Source: Paractinoplanes durhamensis
GTDB taxonomy: Bacteria; Actinomycetota; Actinomycetes; Mycobacteriales; Micromonosporaceae
DNA: 64,000 nucleotides
Direction of reading: 5' to 3'
NCBI RefSeq assembly: GCF_016862175.1
Contig: NZ_BOML01000064.1
Location: 55,269 to 119,268, forward strand
Every line of letters begins with the position of its first letter. The stretch's first letter is position 1. A program made the position numbers and the translations under genes. Below are positions 24,406 through 32,529 of this stretch, piece by piece. Under the pieces are notes generated by a model. The model did no database searches and was not told where the DNA came from. It was given only the letters and a program-made list of their open reading frames with translations.

Positions 24406-26382
24406 GTGTCCGCCGCTCCACTGGTAATCCCGGCCGGAACCACGGCCTCCGATGCGGTGGCCAAGTCCGGCCTGCCCACCAGCGGGCCGAAGGCCGTCGT
24501 GGTGGTGCGTGACGCCGCCGGTCGTCTGCGCGACCTCGACTGGGCCCCGGAGCTGGACACCGACGTGACCCCGGTCGCGATCGACGAGCCGGACGGGCTC
24601 AACGTGCTGCGCCACTCGGCCGCGCACGTGCTCGCGCAGGCCGTGCAGGACGTCTTCCCCGACGCCAAGCTGGGCATCGGCCCGCCGATCACCGACGGCT
24701 TCTACTACGACTTCGACGTCGAGAAGCCGTTCCAGCCGGACGACCTGGCCAAGCTCGAGAAGCGCATGCAGGAGATCGTCAAGGCGGGCCAGACGTTCCG
24801 CCGCCGCGAGTATTCGTCCCTCGACGAGGCCAAGGTCGAGCTGGCGAACGAGCCGTTCAAGCTGGAACTGGTCGACATCAAGGGCGACGTCGACGAGGAA
24901 GCGAAGGCGACCGGCGCCGGCGAGCTGACCCACTACGACAACGTCGACAGGGACGGCAAGCGCGTCTGGGGCGACCTGTGCCGCGGCCCGCACCTGCCGT
25001 CGACCCGCTTCATCCCGGCGTTCAAGCTGATGCGGTCGGCCGCCGCCTACTGGCGCGGCAGCGAGAAGAACCCGCAGCTCCAGCGCATCTACGGGACGGC
25101 CTGGCCCTCCCGGGACGACCTGAAGGCGTACCTCAATCGCCTTGCCGAGGCCGAGCGCCGCGACCACCGCAAGCTGGGCACCGAGCTCGACCTGTTCTCC
25201 TTCCCCGATGAGATCGGCTCGGGTCTCGTGGTCTTCCACCCGAAGGGTGGGGTGATCAAGCGGGAGATGGAGGACTACGTCCGCGCCCGGCACATCGAGG
25301 AGGGCTTCCAGTACGTCGGGTCGCCGCACATCACCAAGGAGGGGCTGTTCCACACCTCCGGGCACCTGCCGTACTACAAGGACACGATGTTCCCCCCGAT
25401 GGAACTCGAAGGGGCGAACTACTACCTCAAGGCGATGAACTGCCCGATGCACAACCTGATCTTCAGGTCGCGCGGGCGGTCCTACCGTGAGCTGCCGATG
25501 CGGCTGTTCGAGTTCGGCACGGTCTACCGCTACGAGAAGTCCGGCGTGGTGCACGGGCTGACCCGGGTGCGCGGCCTCACCCAGGACGACTCGCACTCCT
25601 ACGTCACCACCGACCAGGCGCCCGGCGAGATCAAACACCTTCTTGCTTTCGTACGCTCGTTGCTCGACGACTTCGGCCTGGACGACTACTACCTGGAGCT
25701 GTCGACCCGCGACCCGAAGAGCGACAAGTTCATCGGCTCGGACGAGCAGTGGGCCGCGGCGACGAAGGTGCTCGAGGACGTAGCCACCGAGACCGGCCTC
25801 GACCTCGTGCTCGACCCGGGTGGCGCGGCCTTCTACGGCCCGAAGATCTCGGTGCAGGCGAAGGACGCGATCGGCCGCACCTGGCAGATGTCGACGATCC
25901 AGTACGACTTCAACCAGCCGGCCCGGTTCGGCCTCGAATACCAGGCTGCCGACGGCACCCGGCAGGAACCGGTCATGATCCACTCGGCGAAGTTCGGGTC
26001 GATCGAGCGGTTCTTCGGCGTGCTGGTCGAGCACTACGCGGGCGCGTTCCCGGCCTGGCTGGCGCCGGTGCAGGTGGTCGGCATCCCGATCCGCGACGAC
26101 CACGCCGACTACCTGGCCGACTTCGTCGCCCGCCTGAAGAAGGAGGGCATCCGGGCCGAGGTCGACTACTCCACCGACCGGATGCAGAAGAAGATCCGCA
26201 CCGCCCAGCAGCAGAAGATCCCGTTCATGGCGATCGCCGGCGACGACGACGTGGCCGCCGGCACGGTGTCCTTCCGCTACCGGGACGGCTCGCAGCGCAA
26301 CGGCGTCTCGATCGACGAGGCCGTCGCGCACGTGGCCGAGATCGTCAGGTCGCGCACCAATGTGGGGCCGTCCGCGGCTTGA
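24406..26382 (+). CDS. thrS: Threonyl-tRNA synthetase
   Basis: 658 residues from GTG 24406, set by GAAGGAG eight bases upstream. It has an N-terminal TGS domain (~1-70), an editing domain (LRHSAAHVLAQAVQDVFPDAKLGIGPPI; HxxxH zinc-type site), and a class II catalytic core with the zinc/active-site segment YYLKAMNCPMHNLIF. Motif 2 (YRYEKSGVVHGLTRVRGLTQDD) and motif 3 (HSAKFGSIERFFGVLVEHYAG) are present. The C-terminal anticodon-binding domain (QVVGIPIRDDHADYLADFV) is complete. It charges tRNA-Thr and is essential. Regulation may involve the hairpin-rich leader (see 24211-24248). Confidence 0.97.
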   Translation: MSAAPLVIPAGTTASDAVAKSGLPTSGPKAVVVVRDAAGRLRDLDWAPELDTDVTPVAIDEPDGLNVLRHSAAHVLAQAVQDVFPDAKLGIGPPITDGFYYDFDVEKPFQPDDLAKLEKRMQEIVKAGQTFRRREYSSLDEAKVELANEPFKLELVDIKGDVDEEAKATGAGELTHYDNVDRDGKRVWGDLCRGPHLPSTRFIPAFKLMRSAAAYWRGSEKNPQLQRIYGTAWPSRDDLKAYLNRLAEAERRDHRKLGTELDLFSFPDEIGSGLVVFHPKGGVIKREMEDYVRARHIEEGFQYVGSPHITKEGLFHTSGHLPYYKDTMFPPMELEGANYYLKAMNCPMHNLIFRSRGRSYRELPMRLFEFGTVYRYEKSGVVHGLTRVRGLTQDDSHSYVTTDQAPGEIKHLLAFVRSLLDDFGLDDYYLELSTRDPKSDKFIGSDEQWAAATKVLEDVATETGLDLVLDPGGAAFYGPKISVQAKDAIGRTWQMSTIQYDFNQPARFGLEYQAADGTRQEPVMIHSAKFGSIERFFGVLVEHYAGAFPAWLAPVQVVGIPIRDDHADYLADFVARLKKEGIRAEVDYSTDRMQKKIRTAQQQKIPFMAIAGDDDVAAGTVSFRYRDGSQRNGVSIDEAVAHVAEIVRSRTNVGPSAA

Positions 26383-26422
26383 TATATGGACGTCGATGCC
26401 CGGTAGTGGCAAGGTGATCTTT

Positions 26423-28024
26423 ATGCGCAGATTGATCGCCATCGCTGCTGCCGGGCTCGTTCTGTTCGCCGGGTCGCCGGCGCAGGCGGCCGTCGTCCCG
26501 CCCGCCGAGTTCGGCACCGACTGGGACGATCCGCGCACGGCCGCGCCGCCGATCGTCGTGCCGCCGGGAAAATCGTGCTCCACCACGATCGTGGACCACG
26601 CGTTCGCCGGCTATGACACCTACGTCAACTCCTACACGCCGCCGTGCCGCGGGCCGTGGAGCAAGGTGGTTCTCCGCCTCGACGGCAACGTCAAGGGCCG
26701 GCAGTACGACCGGCTCGGCTGGCTGACGATCGGCGGGGTCGAGGTCTTCAAGACGTCCACGCCCGAGCCCTCGCCGGACGGCATCGCCTGGTCGGTCGAG
26801 AAGGACGTCACGTCCTACGCGGCCCTGCTGCGATCGCCGCAGCCGGTCAGCATGTACCTCGGCAACACGGTCGACGACACCTACACCGGCGTGCTGAACG
26901 TCCGCGTCTCGCTGACCTTCTACGCCGGCCCTGCCGCATCGGTTCCGGATGACGTGCTTCCCCTGGCCGATCAGGGGCGGGACGGCCCGGACCTTACCGG
27001 CACCGTGACGGTGCCGCGGAACACCGAGAAGCTGCTGGCCGAGGTCTACGCGACCGGCTCGGGCGGCGGCTGCGAGGAGTTCTGGTATCTCACCGCGCCG
27101 ACCTCCACCGGCTATTCGTGCCCGGCCGACCCGGGCCCGTACCGCGAGGTCCAGGTGCTGCTCGACGGCCAGGTCGCCGGGATCGCCGCGCCGTTCCCGC
27201 ACGTCTACACGGGCGGCTGGTCCAACCCCTTCCTCTGGTATGTCGTGCCCGCGCCCCGCGCCTTCGACATCCGCCCGATCACCTACGACCTGACCCCCTA
27301 CCTGGGCCTGCTCACCGACGGCGCCGCCCATCGCGTCGCGGTCCGGGTGGTCGGCGTGCCGGCCGGGCAGTCCGGCTGGGACACCCCGGTCAACTTCCTG
27401 GGCCGGCGCGACCACGGCGCGACCCGGGTGACCGGCGGGCTGCTTTCCTCGGATGTGAAGCCGCTGGTCAACGAGGTCACGGCCGGTCCGGGGTCGGTGA
27501 CGGCGCACGGTGGTCATTCCCTCCGCGCAACCGGCTATCTGCGCACCTCACATGGCGTCGTTTTGACGAGCGTCACCCAGCGGGTCGGCAACGACAGCAC
27601 GCACACGTGGGGTGACGGCGAGAACCCGGACGCTCTGCGGGCGACCTGGACCGACGACGCGACCAGCGTGACCGGCGGCAAGGTCACGCACCTCGGCCAG
27701 CGCTTCGCGATCGACGGCTCGATCACCGTCGACGCCGACAACCGGCTGACCACGAAGATCCGGATGTCCGACGCCCGCGGCCCGGTCACCGACACGTTCA
27801 CCGGCGAGGCGAGCTGGCTGCTCGGCGTGCCCCGCGACCAGCGCCACGCGACCGCCAGCACCGAGGAGCGCTACCGGATAGCCGGCCGCTACGACAAGAC
27901 GATCAGGACAGCGAACGGGGCGGTCCTCCAAGCGCCCTACGCGGGCGCCAGGGCTGGGCTGCGGGTCTCCTCCTGGGAGATCCGCAGCCACACCACGAAA
28001 CCCCAGATCACGAACGCTGCGTAG
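26423..28024 (+). CDS. Secreted PNGase A-type peptide-N4-asparagine amidase
   Basis: 533 residues with a signal peptide (MRRLIAIAAAGLVLFAGSPAQA). The conserved N-terminal domain reads CRGPWSKVVLRLDGNVKGRQ, then RLGWLTIGGVEVFKTSTPEP, WSVEKDVTSYAALLR and MYLGNTVDDTYTGVLNVRVSLTFY, the hallmark of the plant/fungal PNGase A family, which cleaves N-glycans from glycopeptides. In a soil actinomycete it may release plant or fungal glycans. The ATG is 41 bases after thrS. Its last ~29 codons overlap the 3' end of the convergent pnuC by 88 bases. That tail (YAGARAGLRVSSWEIRSHTT...) looks like read-through beyond an original stop. Confidence 0.8.
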   Translation: MRRLIAIAAAGLVLFAGSPAQAAVVPPAEFGTDWDDPRTAAPPIVVPPGKSCSTTIVDHAFAGYDTYVNSYTPPCRGPWSKVVLRLDGNVKGRQYDRLGWLTIGGVEVFKTSTPEPSPDGIAWSVEKDVTSYAALLRSPQPVSMYLGNTVDDTYTGVLNVRVSLTFYAGPAASVPDDVLPLADQGRDGPDLTGTVTVPRNTEKLLAEVYATGSGGGCEEFWYLTAPTSTGYSCPADPGPYREVQVLLDGQVAGIAAPFPHVYTGGWSNPFLWYVVPAPRAFDIRPITYDLTPYLGLLTDGAAHRVAVRVVGVPAGQSGWDTPVNFLGRRDHGATRVTGGLLSSDVKPLVNEVTAGPGSVTAHGGHSLRATGYLRTSHGVVLTSVTQRVGNDSTHTWGDGENPDALRATWTDDATSVTGGKVTHLGQRFAIDGSITVDADNRLTTKIRMSDARGPVTDTFTGEASWLLGVPRDQRHATASTEERYRIAGRYDKTIRTANGAVLQAPYAGARAGLRVSSWEIRSHTTKPQITNAA

Positions 28025-28656
28025 ACGGCGTAGAGGATCGCTGACGGGTAGTAGCGGAAGTGCAGCAACTCGGGCACGCCGACCAGGTCGACGGCGATCC
28101 ACGCCAGCCAGAACTCCACCCAGCCGCGGGCCATCGCGTAGGTGGCCAGCATCGAGCCCACGAAGATCCACGAGTCGGCCAGGTAATACCACCACGGCAC
28201 CGGGAATCCGGCGCCGACGGCGCGGAAGACGAAGAAGCAGAGGACCACGGCGACCAGGGCGGCCGGGATGAAGAGGGCCCGCTGCTTCGCGGTCGCCCAG
28301 TGCGGGGTGACGGCGACCCCGTGCGTACGGGTCCGGTTGCGCCGCCACATGTACCAGCCGTACACGCTGGTGATGATGAAGAAGACCTGGCGGGAGGCCT
28401 GCCCGTAGAGCGGGGTGCCCTGGTCGTTGCCACTGTGCTCACCCAAGAAATTGGCCTGGCCCATGAAGACGGTGAACAGCAGCACGTTGCCGACGATCCC
28501 GATCGGCCACGCCCACGCGTTGCGCCGCAGGCCGAACAGGGCCGACCCGAGGCCGAACGCGTTCCCGACGATCTCCCGGTAGTAGATCGCCTGGTCGGCG
28601 GTTACCTGCCACTTGGCGTTGTAGAACGAGGTCAGCAGGTGATCGATCCAGGTCAC
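27937..28656 (-). CDS. pnuC: PnuC-type nicotinamide riboside transporter
   Basis: 239 residues with about seven membrane segments. Family traits visible: EIVGNAFGLGSALFGLRRNAWAWPIGIVGNVLLFTVF, and VFFIITSVYGWYMWRR, which is the typical QxxF...YGWYxWxR helix. WYYLADSWIFVGSMLATYAMARGWVEFWLAWIAVD is also present. PnuC moves nicotinamide riboside by facilitated diffusion for NAD synthesis; related PnuT proteins carry thiamine. GTG start. Its 5' end is only 10 bases from the annotated corA start, so the two promoters must overlap coding sequence or one start lies further in. Confidence 0.9.
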   Translation of the reverse strand: MTWIDHLLTSFYNAKWQVTADQAIYYREIVGNAFGLGSALFGLRRNAWAWPIGIVGNVLLFTVFMGQANFLGEHSGNDQGTPLYGQASRQVFFIITSVYGWYMWRRNRTRTHGVAVTPHWATAKQRALFIPAALVAVVLCFFVFRAVGAGFPVPWWYYLADSWIFVGSMLATYAMARGWVEFWLAWIAVDLVGVPELLHFRYYPSAILYAVYAAFVIWGFVVWLRISQEETRSPALAPA

Positions 28657-28666
28657 GGCTCATCGT

Positions 28667-29698
28667 ATGGCGGTGACGATCGTGGGGCATAGTGTGACGG
28701 TGATTGCCCCCACCTGCCCCGCCGAGACCCGCCTCTACGAGCACGGCCGGGTCATCGCCGAGGATTTTCCCGCCGACCAGGTGCACGAGAAACTCGCCGC
28801 TCACCCGCAGGCGGTGCTCTGGCTCGACCTCTACCGGCCGAGCGCGGCCGACCTGGCCGCGGTGGCCGAGGAGTTCCACCTGCACCCGCTGGCCGTCGAG
28901 GACGCCGCCGAGGAGCACGAACGGCCCAAGCTCGACCATTATCCCGAACACCTCTTCCTCAACGTGTACGCGGTGGACGTGTCCACCGACCCGGCCTATC
29001 CGCCGTTCGGCAAGACCGAGATCAGCGCGTTCGTCACCGACCGGGCGCTGATCACCGTCCGTAAGGCGCCGAGTGACACCGCCCGGTTCATCGAGCGCTG
29101 GGAATCCGACGCCGAGCTGGTCGAGTCGGGCGGGGTGGCGTTCCTGCTGCACGGCCTGCTCGACGTGGTGGTCGACGGGCACATCTCGGCCACCCAGGAG
29201 CTGGACGTGGCGATGGACGGCGTCGAGGACGTGCTGCTGGAGGAGGGCGGCGCGCCCCGCGACGTGCGGATGCGCGGGCTGCGGCTGCGCAAGACGGTGG
29301 CCGCGCTGCGCCGGGCGGTCGCGCCGATGCCGGAGCTGGTCGCCTCGGCCATGCGCAAGGACCTGGGCCTGGTCGACGACGACCTGGCGCCGTATTTCCG
29401 GGACGTCGAGGACCACGCGCGGCACGCGTTCGACCAGGTCGAGCACCTGCGCGACCGGATCGCGAGCCTGCTGCAGGCCGACCTGGCCGAGCAGGGCAAC
29501 GTGCTCAACGACATCACCCGCAAGCTGGCCGCGTGGGCCGCGGTGATCGCCGTGCCGACCGCCCTGACCGGCTACTTCGGCCAGAACCTGCCCTACCCGG
29601 GTTACGCCAAGCCGTGGGGCTACATCGAGAGCATCGCGCTGATCCTCGTCTCGGCCGGCGGCCTCTGGCTCTACCTGCGCCGCCGCCATTGGCTGTAG
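28667..29698 (+). CDS. corA: CorA-family Mg2+/Co2+ transporter
   Basis: 343 residues: a large N-terminal cytoplasmic domain with long helices (LAVEDAAEEHERPKLDHYPEHLFL) and two C-terminal membrane helices. The signature GMN loop is changed: TGYFGQNLPY replaces the usual YGMNFxxMP, as in many actinobacterial CorA-like proteins, so Mg2+ selectivity is likely but not certain. ATG 28667 is used, but GTG codons at 28694 and 28700 are in frame. CATAGT at 28688-28693 could be a -10 box for a leaderless start at 28700. Confidence 0.88.
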   Translation: MAVTIVGHSVTVIAPTCPAETRLYEHGRVIAEDFPADQVHEKLAAHPQAVLWLDLYRPSAADLAAVAEEFHLHPLAVEDAAEEHERPKLDHYPEHLFLNVYAVDVSTDPAYPPFGKTEISAFVTDRALITVRKAPSDTARFIERWESDAELVESGGVAFLLHGLLDVVVDGHISATQELDVAMDGVEDVLLEEGGAPRDVRMRGLRLRKTVAALRRAVAPMPELVASAMRKDLGLVDDDLAPYFRDVEDHARHAFDQVEHLRDRIASLLQADLAEQGNVLNDITRKLAAWAAVIAVPTALTGYFGQNLPYPGYAKPWGYIESIALILVSAGGLWLYLRRRHWL

Positions 29699-29741
29699 CC
29701 TGCGCGCTGACCGGCTGGGCACTGCTGACGGGGGAATTCCA

Positions 29742-30395
29742 GTGAAGACGCTGACGGTCGACGGGGCCGACCTGGCCTGGAACGGTGACCGCCCGGTGCT
29801 GACCGGCGTCACGGTCACCGCCGCTCCCGGCGAGATCCTGGCCGTGACCGGCACCTCCGGCGCCGGCAAGACGACGCTGCTGAGCGCCATGGCCGGCCTG
29901 CTGCGCCCGGCCTCGGGCAAGGTCCAGGTCGACGGCGAGCCGCTGACCGACCGGGACCACGCGGTCGCCCTGAAGGTGGTGCTGATCCCGCAGGACAACG
30001 GCCTGGCCGCGATCCTGACCGCCGCCGAGAACATCTCGGTCGCGGTGATCGCCACCGGCGGCACTCCCGCCGAGGCCCGCCGCCGCACCGCCGAGTCGCT
30101 GGAGCCGCTGGGCCTGTCCGGCCAGGCCAACCAGCTGATCGAGGAGCTCTCCGGCGGCCAGCAGCAGCGCACCGCGATCGCCCGGGGCCTGGCCCTGCGC
30201 GGCGACATCCTGCTGGCCGACGAGATCACCAGCGAGCTGGACGCCGCCAACCGCCAGCGCGTGATGGAGCTGCTGCGCGCCGAGGCAACCCGGGGTGCCG
30301 CGGTCGTCTTCGCCACCCACGACCCGGAGGCCGCCGCGGCCTGCGACCGCGAGCTGCACCTGGCCGACGGCGAAGCGAGCTGGGCCCGCGCCTGA
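29742..30395 (+). CDS. ABC transporter ATP-binding protein (LolD/MacB-like), no permease nearby
   Basis: 217 residues from GTG 29742 after a GGGGA ribosome site. Walker A GTSGAGKTT, Q-loop LIPQDNGL, signature LSGGQQQR, Walker B ILLADEIT and switch ATHDPEA are all present, so it should hydrolyse ATP. It resembles the MacB/LolD group that works with FtsX-type permeases, but no permease lies next to it. It is convergent with another ABC ATPase of the same group, ending 4 bases before that gene's stop. Confidence 0.88.
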   Translation: MKTLTVDGADLAWNGDRPVLTGVTVTAAPGEILAVTGTSGAGKTTLLSAMAGLLRPASGKVQVDGEPLTDRDHAVALKVVLIPQDNGLAAILTAAENISVAVIATGGTPAEARRRTAESLEPLGLSGQANQLIEELSGGQQQRTAIARGLALRGDILLADEITSELDAANRQRVMELLRAEATRGAAVVFATHDPEAAAACDRELHLADGEASWARA

Positions 30396-30399
30396 GGGC

Positions 30400-31242
30400 T
30401 TACGCCACGTGCTCGGTGCCGCCCGGGACCAGGGTCACCTCGCCGTCGATGTGCTGGACGGTGAAGAGCGTGCCGGGCGGGTAGCTGCCGAGCACCTCCG
30501 GGGGCAGCTGCACGGTGCCGTCGCCGGCCACCACCGCGAAGTCCTGGCCGTCGCGGCCCTCGGCGCCGACCCGGCCGTCGCGGATCGTCACCGCGCGGCC
30601 CAGCCGGGCGCCCACCTCGTTGTCGTGGGTGACCACCACGATCGTGGTCTGGCGCTCGGCGTTCACCGTCTCCATCGCGGCCAGCACCTCGTCGCGGCCG
30701 GCCGTGTCGAGCCGGCTCGTCGGCTCGTCGACCAGCAGCAGGCCCGGGCCGGTGGCGATGCCGACGGCCAGGGCGGCGCGCTGCCGGCCGCCCGGGGTCA
30801 GGTCGGAGAGGCGCTGGCGGCCCTGGCCGGGCAGGCCGACCAGGTCGAGGATGCGGTCGGGGTCGTCGAGCTTGATGCCGCGGGTGTGCGCGGCCCGCCG
30901 TTGCGCGAGCCAGATGTTGCGGTGCAGCGACGCGTACGGCAAGAGGTTGCGCGAAGCGCCCTGCAGGACCACGCCGATCTCGGTGCCGCGCAGCCGGGAG
31001 ACCTCGCCGTCGGAGAGTTTGCCCATGTCGTAGGTGCCGATGTTGATGCGGCCGGCGGACGGCCGCATCAGCCCGGCGAGCAGCGCGATCAGCGTCGACT
31101 TGCCGGACCCGGACGGGCCGACCAGGGCGATCGTCTCGCCGGGTGCGATGGAGAGGTCGACCCCGGCGAGCGCCACCACGTCACCGGCCTCGGCCCGATA
31201 GATGTGCACCACCCGGCGGCAGGCCACGGCGAGTCCGTTCAT
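30400..31242 (-). CDS. ABC transporter ATP-binding protein with degenerate signature and C-terminal extension
   Basis: 280 residues. Walker A GPSGSGKST, Walker B LLLVDEPTS and switch VVTHDNE are intact, but the signature is LTPGGRQR instead of LSGGQ. After the ATPase (~1-225) an extra ~55 residues (DFAVVAGDGTVQLPPEVLGSYPPGTLFTVQ) look like a small AbrB/MraZ-like beta unit. Group and lack of adjacent permease are as for the convergent neighbour; together the two may serve a permease encoded elsewhere. Confidence 0.85.
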   Translation of the reverse strand: MNGLAVACRRVVHIYRAEAGDVVALAGVDLSIAPGETIALVGPSGSGKSTLIALLAGLMRPSAGRINIGTYDMGKLSDGEVSRLRGTEIGVVLQGASRNLLPYASLHRNIWLAQRRAAHTRGIKLDDPDRILDLVGLPGQGRQRLSDLTPGGRQRAALAVGIATGPGLLLVDEPTSRLDTAGRDEVLAAMETVNAERQTTIVVVTHDNEVGARLGRAVTIRDGRVGAEGRDGQDFAVVAGDGTVQLPPEVLGSYPPGTLFTVQHIDGEVTLVPGGTEHVA

Positions 31243-31384
31243 GCGGTCACGCTAGCGAAATTCCGGCCACCCTGACGACCCGCGGCCGCGAACGACGATC
31301 TGCCGGTGCGGTGGCGGCACGGAGGTCGGATATCCCTGAAGGTGTCCGCGCAAGGTCGCTCGTAAGGGTCCGATGGCATGCTCT

Positions 31385-31390
31385 TAGGGT
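31385..31390 (+). promoter_or_regulatory. -10 element (TAGGGT) of a leaderless prs transcript
   Basis: TAGGGT matches the actinobacterial -10 consensus TANNNT and lies 7 bases before GTG 31398, the spacing expected when transcription starts at the start codon. No Shine-Dalgarno is seen. This decides the start codon of the PRPP synthase over GTG 31389. Confidence 0.6.
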
Positions 31391-31397
31391 GGTTCTT

Positions 31398-32336
31398 GTG
31401 CGTGACATCGCCGTATTTACCGGATCCGCCCACCCTGAGCTCGCCACCGAGATCTGCCTCAACCTCGGCGTGCCGTTGATGCCCACCAAGACCTCCCGGT
31501 TCGCCAACGACTGCATCGAGGTGCAGCTGCAGGGCAACTGCCGGGAGAAGGACGTCTTCCTGATCCAGCCGCTGGTTCCGCCGACCCAGGAGAACCTGGT
31601 CGAGCTGCTGTTCATGCTCAACGCCGCGCGCGGCGCCAGCGCCGGCCGGATCACCGTGGTGCTGCCGCACTACGCGTACGCCCGCAGCGACAAGAAGGAC
31701 GCCCCGCGCATCTCGATCGGCGGCCGCCTGGTGGCCGACCTGCTGACCACCGCCGGCGCCGACCGGGTGCTGGCGATGACCCTGCACTCGCCGCAGGTGC
31801 ATGGCTTCTTCAACATCCCGGTCGACCACCTGCACGCGCTGCGCGAGCTGGCCCAGCACTTCCGCGGCTACGACCTGAGCAACACCGTGGTGGTCTCGCC
31901 CGACCTGGGCAACGCGAAGGAGGCGGCGGCGTTCGCCCGCCTGCTCGGCGTGGAGGTGGCGGCGGGGGCGAAGCAGCGTTTCGCCGACGACAAGGTGGTG
32001 ATCAGTACGGTGATCGGCGACGTGGCCGGCCGCGACGTGATCGTGCTGGACGACGAGATCGCCAAGGGCAGCACGGTGTTCGAGCTGCTCGCCCGGCTGC
32101 GCGAGCGGAACGTGCGCAGCGTCCGGGTGGCCTGCACGCACGGCCTGTTCTCCGGCGATGCGGTCAAGCGGCTCTCCGAGGAGGAGGACATCCTGGAGAT
32201 CGTCTGCACCAACACGGTGCCGATCCCGGCGGAGAGTCACACGGAGAAGCTGACCGTGCTGTCGGTGGCGCCGGCGCTCGCCGAGGCGATGCGCCGCATC
32301 CACAACGGTGAGTCGGTCAGCGCGCTGTTCGCCTGA
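31398..32336 (+). CDS. prs: Ribose-phosphate pyrophosphokinase (PRPP synthase), paralog-type
   Basis: 312 residues from GTG 31398. Family marks: RDIAVFTGSAHPELA, the catalytic flexible-loop region YAYARSDKKDAPRISIGGRLVADLL, MTLHSPQVHGFF, and the PRPP-binding loop VIVLDDEIAKGSTVFEL. In standard class I enzymes this loop is DD(M/I)xDTGGT, so AKGST is a variant seen in a second actinobacterial Prs group. It makes PRPP from ribose-5-phosphate and ATP for nucleotide, His and Trp synthesis. Cytoplasmic, monocistronic, ends at a strong hairpin terminator. Confidence 0.9.
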   Translation: MRDIAVFTGSAHPELATEICLNLGVPLMPTKTSRFANDCIEVQLQGNCREKDVFLIQPLVPPTQENLVELLFMLNAARGASAGRITVVLPHYAYARSDKKDAPRISIGGRLVADLLTTAGADRVLAMTLHSPQVHGFFNIPVDHLHALRELAQHFRGYDLSNTVVVSPDLGNAKEAAAFARLLGVEVAAGAKQRFADDKVVISTVIGDVAGRDVIVLDDEIAKGSTVFELLARLRERNVRSVRVACTHGLFSGDAVKRLSEEEDILEIVCTNTVPIPAESHTEKLTVLSVAPALAEAMRRIHNGESVSALFA

Positions 32337-32351
32337 CGCTTGACGTTAAAT

Positions 32352-32387
32352 GAGCGGGGGACGGGGAGGGCGTCCCGACCCCCGCTC
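32352..32387. terminator. Hairpin terminator after prs
   Basis: GAGCGGGGG and CCCCCGCTC form outer arms and ACGGG/CCCG adds an inner helix. The hairpin lies 16 bases after the prs stop in a convergent gap, so it may serve both strands. No U-run, which is usual in this group. Confidence 0.75.
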
Positions 32388-32474
32388 CAGTCCATGTGGA
32401 CGGATTGGTGTCTCAGGAACCGGTGTCACGCGAGAGATGCTGGTGGGTCTCCCTTCATTCGTGGGGGTCAATGC

Positions 32475-32488
32475 TGGGAGCGCTCCCA
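32475..32488. promoter_or_regulatory. CebR-like operator TGGGAGCGCTCCCA
   Basis: This perfect 14-base palindrome equals the published consensus for CebR, the LacI-family repressor of cellulose/cellobiose use in Streptomyces. It lies 42 bases beyond the 3' end of the LPMO gene and after the prs terminator, with no gene starting next to it, so its target is unclear. Confidence 0.7.
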
Positions 32489-32529
32489 AATGACTCTAGC
32501 GGGCCGTTCGGGAGTTGAGAAGGGGTTCG

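Noticed and set aside
24349..26586. 745-codon frame antisense to thrS
   Set aside because: Low-complexity Val/Arg/Asp composition typical of antisense frames in high-GC DNA; thrS is unambiguous.
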